DNA from: Symsagittifera roscoffensis | Taxonomy: Eukaryota; Xenacoelomorpha; Acoela; Convolutidae | Direction of reading: 5' to 3' | DNA length: 64,000 nt | Assembly: GCF_963678635.1 (NCBI RefSeq) | Contig: NC_087068.1 | Location: 1,798,001-1,862,000 of the forward strand | Translations under genes and position numbers: made by a program | Part shown: positions 59,119 to 64,000 of the stretch, in pieces | Layout of the letters: each line of letters begins with the position of its first letter | Position numbering within the stretch: the first letter of the stretch is position 1 | The notes under the pieces: model-generated | Databases searched by the model: none | The model's input: only the letters and a program-made list of their open reading frames with translations | What the model was told of the DNA's origin: nothing

Positions 59119-60518
59119 GTTGGATCGAAAAACGCTTATTTAAAAAATGTTGTGTCGTACATTAAGCGATTGCGGTTAAAGATGACGTTGAAGTCCGCTG
59201 ACAAGCCCGACCAAGTACATGACCTCCGTAATTCCAAGCAAGTGCAGTATCATTAAAAAGTCAAGGAGTTAAGCACTCTTCAACTCTTCGTCGTGCTTAA
59301 AGTATTGTTTTGTGAAAGTTTCGTACAAAGAATTGAGTTGATTGAACAGTGCTGTTTTCTTTTGTCCGGACGAAAAGCCTAAAACTTCAAATTTAAAAAA
59401 GCGTTTGTTTCAAAATGAGTTGACATTAGGCGAAAAATTTAAAAGACAAAACTAGCCTAAATTTTCAGCAGATTTCACCAGTGGATTTAGGGGCGGCTGG
59501 AGGCGGGGAGTTTCAGACGCCTCCTCCCCTCAGGATTTCGACCGCCTGCCTACCCTAAGGGTCACCCCTTTGTACTATTTTGAAATATACCTTTATGGCT
59601 GAGTGAAACCGCCCCTTCCTTAATTGTGGCAGGTAAGAAAAACTTGAGGGAGTGTCATTGAGACATGACATTTAGTAAATGACATGACATACAGTTGCAA
59701 TTTTCCTACATAATTTGCAAAATTTCTGCAAAAATAATCGAATTTAGTTCTAAAAAAATGGATTATATTCGATTAAAATGGTTTTCAATGGATTTTTTTT
59801 TCCAAAAATAATCGATCATACTGGCAATATAATCGATTTCGTGGTCTGAATTTGACATCTTTAATGAATTATAATGGATAATTTTTGTCTCAGGAATCCA
59901 TTAGAATCGGTTAGAATCCTTGCGCACTTAGTGCGGGGTGTAATTGCCAAGAAAATGCGCAAAATGGTTTAAAATTTTTATATAAAATTTTGTATAGTAA
60001 AATGATATTAGCTACAAACAAAAATAAATTTAATTTATAGTTTTTTGGAGCTTTTGATATTCTTAAATTTTGCTGGGCTACGTGATATTACGCGTTTTAA
60101 ATTTTCAATTTTGCGCTTCTCATCCGGATCATTAAAATCAGCACCACATTACGCATTCAATTATTTAAATTGAGGAGTGCTTGAATTTCTTGAGGGTGAA
60201 GCAACTTTACCCAGCCCAGAAAAGTAACCAAAAAAATTGCATGTAGTTCTTAAAAAGGGGCACAACAGCGGTTCGTCGTGAAGAGCTGTACAGCTCTTGT
60301 GTTGGTCCTTTCCCCCGTGGATAAATGGTCTTAATTAATTAATCTGTAATGGGCATTTTGCGCTTTTCTCTCACACCCCCCCCCCCCCCCCCAAGAAAAA
60401 AAATCGACACTGACTCAATGTACAAATAACTTAGCGAATATTCGACTGCAGTAACTTCACGAACTTAAATACTTGATTCTTTTTTAGAGCGTTTTTAGTC
60501 TGTCTATTTATGTTTCAG
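59119..60518. other. Intron 4 remainder with repeat fragments
   Basis: Contents: continuation to 59257 of a coding-like frame cut by the retrotransposon; a fragment with CCAGTGGATTTAGGGGCGG near 59478, related to the 23.96-kb MITE; an AATCGATT-type block at 59715-59940; and a poly-C run near 60377-60392. The last 125 bp lead to the exon 5 acceptor. Confidence 0.6.
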
Positions 60519-61239
60519 GCCTGCAGAACCAGAACCGGATGCAAATTGTAGTTTCTTGCTTGCTACCCAACTTCTCAAATCACCCAACTCAAACGGAAGA
60601 GCCTCCCAATTCAACCTATCCGTCTCAAAATCTGCACACACCTTTCAATTATTACGTGCATCCAATAACCCAAAATCAACCAAACCTAAAAAACAAGGTT
60701 ACTCAGCGCTTGGCAATTTCCTGAAATCTTTTAGATCGGTTGACAATTTAGCCAGTAAAAACGACAACAAAATTGTATCAATTAGACAAGAATTAAGCAA
60801 AACTCGTCAAAATGAGGTTGTCAAAATGTCTGAAGATCGGCAAATAGAGGAGGGGTCACTGTCCATTATTAAAGACACATCAATTGCGGTTCTGCGGAAA
60901 AGGTCAGAGCCACAAGCGTTACGTTTCCGATCTCCCTCAACTAGCAGCGACAGTTCAAATAAATCTGCAACCAGCTCATTTGAGATTCGCGAGAACTTTT
61001 ACACATCCCCAGTTAATGATAACAAAATTAGCACCAAAATAGAGCCAAAGACTCTAATAGTTATCGAGAGCTATGAAAAAAAATACGGCGATGAAATCAG
61101 CGTGGAAAAAGACGAAGTTTTGCAAGTTTGCAAAGAGCCAACCAACGGATGGATTTTGGCAAGGAGGCAAAAAACTGGAAAAACCGGCTGGGTTCCTCCT
61201 GGAATCACCAAAGAATCTGATGAAAATGAAATATCCTAA
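60519..61239 (+). CDS. RhoGEF exon 5: linker and C-terminal SH3 domain, stop
   Basis: TGTTTCAG precedes one base completing Lys. It opens with PAEPEPD, then a Ser/Lys-rich linker of about 175 residues (SSDSSNKSATSSFE is typical disorder). The SH3 follows: VIESYEKKYGDEISVEKDE in place of ALYDYxAxxxDELSF, then GWILARR, GWVP and a short acidic tail ending at TAA 61237-61239. The first aromatic of ALYDY is lost, but Gly-Trp and Pro of the ligand groove remain. The last exon also carries the 3' UTR. Confidence 0.85.
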
Positions 61240-61404
61240 TTTGTGGCCTGAAGATTTGCACTGAAAGTTTCGTAAATTTTTTACTAACTTGATTTCACTA
61301 CATATCAATTGAAAATTCCGACTTAGATTAATAAGTTTTTATGAAAACTGATTTCTGCCTTTTTTGATTGTCTTAGTATAGTGCATTCTAATGCCACCGG
61401 TAAT

Positions 61405-61410
61405 AATAAA
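61405..61410 (+). terminator. Poly(A) signal AATAAA of the RhoGEF gene
   Basis: First AATAAA after the stop, 166 bp downstream, with a second-best GAAATAAAC a few bases on. Confidence 0.6.
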
Positions 61411-61549
61411 GGAAATAAACAAAACTTTTAGTCGAATTCAACGGGGTTTTAAATAAAACTTAACTGAGACTCAAAGTCCGATGGACATTAATCAAAGATT
61501 GACTGAAGAAAAAAACCACACGAAACATAAAATAAGAGAATTGCAGCAT

Positions 61550-61770
61550 TCACGCAACTAGGAAAGCATCGATTGATAACTGCTGAGACTGTTTTTCAAT
61601 CTGAGAAGGGTGCGATTCCCACGGAGAATCATCATAGATAAAAATGTTGTCATCTCCAAAAATACCAGCTTTGAAGGGTTTTTTATTCACACCTTCAGAT
61701 TTAGATCTACAGAGTTTTCCGAAGTGACCCGCATCTTTACAAACGTAACAGGTTATGTCTTTTCAAGGAA
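61550..61770 (-). pseudogene. Isolated gag zinc-knuckle fragment
   Basis: On the minus strand CYVCKDAGHFGKLC is a complete CX2CX4HX4C knuckle followed by RSKSEGVNKK and about 50 more codons to a TGA at 61552-61550. Similar to the second knuckle of copy 2 (CNFCKYKEHFGRLC). No other part of an element is visible nearby, so it is a fragment or an exapted piece. Confidence 0.75.
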
Positions 61771-61959
61771 CTAATTCTTAGTTTGGTAGAATAAAATTAC
61801 AGAGAATTCCAAGAATTTATTTCATCTTCCTTTTCAGTCTTTTCTGCAGCTCAGGTTTCCTGGATTACTAACGTTTGCTACATATGGCTGACGTAATGTT
61901 CCCTCTTTTAATATATCTGTGGTTGGCACTATTTGGCCTTGGCCGTGTACATAGATATC

Positions 61960-64000
61960 ATACATCAATATTATTGAAATCGCAGTGCCACACTTTTATC
62001 GAGCTTACGTTTCAGTTTTTTTCAATTTTTTCCTTAAAATAGAAAAGGGTTCAAAGAAGGGTATAAAAAAGTTTACATTGAATAACTTGTTACCAAAAGT
62101 ACAAACCATTAACCAAGGAAGTGAACCTTTTTTTTTGTTTTCCGCCTAAGAAGACACCACTTGAAATCTGGACGGGCTGGCTCAGTGGTTTTCTCCTATA
62201 TGATTCAGATGTGTTTTTGCATTACGAGGCCAAACTGTGTAATTTTTAAATTGTAATCGGAATCCGCAACAAGGACGCCCCACACATGAGTTTCATGGAT
62301 AAAAATTGAGTCTAAATCAGAGAAAAATGTTGTCTAAATCATCGCCAATATAATCTATTATTATTGCAATTTAGACCATGAAATTGATTATATTGTCATT
62401 AGGTTCGATTATTTAAAAAATAATCAATCAAGGAAAATCCTTGATAATGGATTATAAGCCATTTAAAGTCCATCATAATTAATTATTAAGGATTATAACC
62501 ACTAAATTTTTTTGACACATTTATTTGCAAAATTTTCAGTAATTTCTGCTATGCTCACGGCCACACTTTTATTGAGCTTATTACGTTCAGGTTTCTTACA
62601 TTTTTTTTTCCTAAAACAGAAAAGGGTTGAAAGTAGGGTATAAAGTAATTTACGTTTTTGACACAATTATTTGCAAAATTTTTCAGTAATTTCTGCTATA
62701 CTCAGTGCCACACTTTTATTGAGCTTATTACGTTCAGGTTTCTTACATTTTTTTCCTAAAACAAAAAAGGGTTAAAAGTAGGGTACAAAGTAATTTACGT
62801 TAAATAACTTGTTAACAATAGTACGAGCCAATAACAAAGGAAGTGAACCTTTTTTTAAATCACCGCCCAAGGAGACACCACCTGAAATCTGGACGGGCTG
62901 ACTCAATGGTTTTCTCCTATATGATTCAGATTTGTTTTTGCATTACGAGGCCAAACTGTGTAATTTTTAAAATGTAATCGGAATCCGCAACAAAGACGCC
63001 CCACACATGAGTTTCATGGATAAAAATTGAGTCTAAATCAGAGAAAAATGCTGTCTAAATCATCGCCAATATAATCCATTATTATTGCAATTTAGACCAT
63101 GAAATTGATTATATTGTCATTAGGTTCGATTATTTAAAAAATAATCAATCAAGGAAAATTCTTGATAATGGATTATAAGCCATTTAAAGTCCATCATAAT
63201 TAATTATTAAGGATTATAACCACTAAATTTTTTTGACACATTTATTTGCAAAATTTTCAGTAATTTCTGCTATACTCACGGCCACACTTTTATTGAGCTT
63301 ATTACGTTCAGGTTTCTTACATTTTTTTCCTAAAACAAAAAAGGGTTGAAAGTAGGGTATAAAGTAATTTACGTTTTTGACACATTTTTTTGCAAAATTT
63401 TTCAGTAATTTCTGCTATACTCAGTGCCACACTTTTTTGAGCTTATTACGTTCAGGTTTCTTAAATTTTTTTCCTAAAACAAAAAAGGGTTAAAAGTAGG
63501 GTACAAAGTAATTTACGTTAAATAACTTGTTAACAATAGTACGAGCCAATAACCAAGGAAGTGAACCTTTTTTTAAATCACTGCCCAATGAGACACCACC
63601 TGAAATCTGGACGGTCTGACTCAATGGTTTTCTCCTATATGATTCAGATTTGTTTTTGCATTACGAGGCCAAACTGTGTAATTTTTAAATTGTAATCGGA
63701 ATCCGCAACAAGGACGCCCCACACATGAGTTTCATGGATAAAAATTGAGTCTCAATCAGAGAAAAATGCTGTCTAAATCATCGCCAATATAATCCATTAT
63801 TATTGCAATTTAGACCATGAAATTGATTATATTGTCATTATGATCGATTATTTAAAAAATAATCAATCAAGGAAAATCCTTGATAATGGATTATAAGCCA
63901 TTTAAAGTCCATCATAATTAATTATTAAGGATTATAACCACTAAATTTTTTTGACACATTTTTTTGCAAAATTTTCAGTAATTTCTGCTATACTCACGGC
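61960..64000. repeat. ~720-bp tandem array, about three units, running off the right edge
   Basis: Landmark ATTACGAGGCCAAACTGTG occurs at 62220, 62942 and 63660, giving periods of 722 and 718 bp. Each unit contains the AATCGATT-like block (CCAATATAATC..TTATTATTGCAATTTAG) and two sub-copies of a segment with CACACTTTTATTGAGCTTAT and CGTTCAGGTTTCTTA. Units differ by a few bases only. No coding frame. Confidence 0.93.

Larger units (their letters stand above)
25709..61239 (+). other. Gene span: ephexin-like Rho guanine-nucleotide exchange factor, five coding exons
   Basis: Coding exons are 25709-26244, 29142-29367, 35902-36340, 44864-45206 and 60519-61239. Exon lengths 536, 226, 439, 343 and 721 sum to 2265 nt, that is 754 residues plus stop, and every junction is phase-consistent. 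Domain order: acidic/Ser-rich N-terminus (about 1-130), DH catalytic domain (about 140-345), PH domain (about 355-510), disordered Ser-rich linker and C-terminal SH3 (about 693-748). This is the ephexin (NGEF/ARHGEF5/15/16/19/26) layout. By family, such proteins load GTP onto Rho-family GTPases at the membrane to control actin. Introns are 2.9, 6.5, 8.5 and 15.3 kb and loaded with repeats. Upstream coding exons cannot be excluded. A poly(A) signal AATAAA lies at 61405-61410. Confidence 0.88.

Overview
The window is nuclear DNA of an invertebrate animal. It is AT-rich, has spliced genes with GT-AG introns, and carries an ephexin-type Rho exchange factor (DH-PH-SH3), a layout known only from animals. 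Most of the rest is transposable elements and tandem repeats. I cannot name the species.

Host genes. (1) A minus-strand ARM-repeat-like gene has its first exon at 1340-1273 and a long second exon from 871 off the left edge. (2) A plus-strand Rho guanine-nucleotide exchange factor runs from 25,709 to 61,239 in five coding exons (25709-26244, 29142-29367, 35902-36340, 44864-45206, 60519-61239). Every splice phase matches, and the joined frame is exactly 755 codons with the stop. Its four introns hold almost every large repeat in the right half of the window.

Layout. 1.3-25.6 kb: noncoding DNA with a 35-bp minisatellite, two decayed LINEs, a gag zinc-knuckle relic, a 2.5-kb near-perfect palindrome (9.6-12.2 kb, with an assembly gap) and a 1.8-kb tandem duplication. 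26.2-29.1 kb (intron 1): decayed copies of one dispersed repeat. 29.4-35.9 kb (intron 2): foldback repeats and about 34 copies of a 112-bp satellite that stops 57 bp before exon 3. 36.3-44.9 kb (intron 3): an LTR element whose right LTR was hit by a second, minus-strand Ty3/gypsy element. 45.2-60.5 kb (intron 4): a foldback element, a decayed plus-strand Ty3/gypsy relic and a very young Ty3/gypsy element (51495-59113) with identical LTRs and a perfect 5-bp target duplication. 61.5-64 kb: a gag fragment and a 720-bp tandem array running off the edge.

Most interesting signal. The young Ty3/gypsy element carries nine scattered copies of a compact dyad motif, CCC-(G/A)(T/A)C-GGG. They lie in several reading frames and in noncoding sequence, and the bases flanking the core keep pairing although their identity changes. 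This looks like a nucleic-acid-level site (protein-binding dyad or triloop RNA hairpin) rather than a coding constraint. Other notable points: the gag ATG straddles the LTR/primer-binding-site junction; the LTR poly(A) signal lies inside a perfect hairpin; pol is broken inside integrase although the insertion is fresh; and two short patches elsewhere in the window are identical to sequence about 1 kb away, as if made by template switching.
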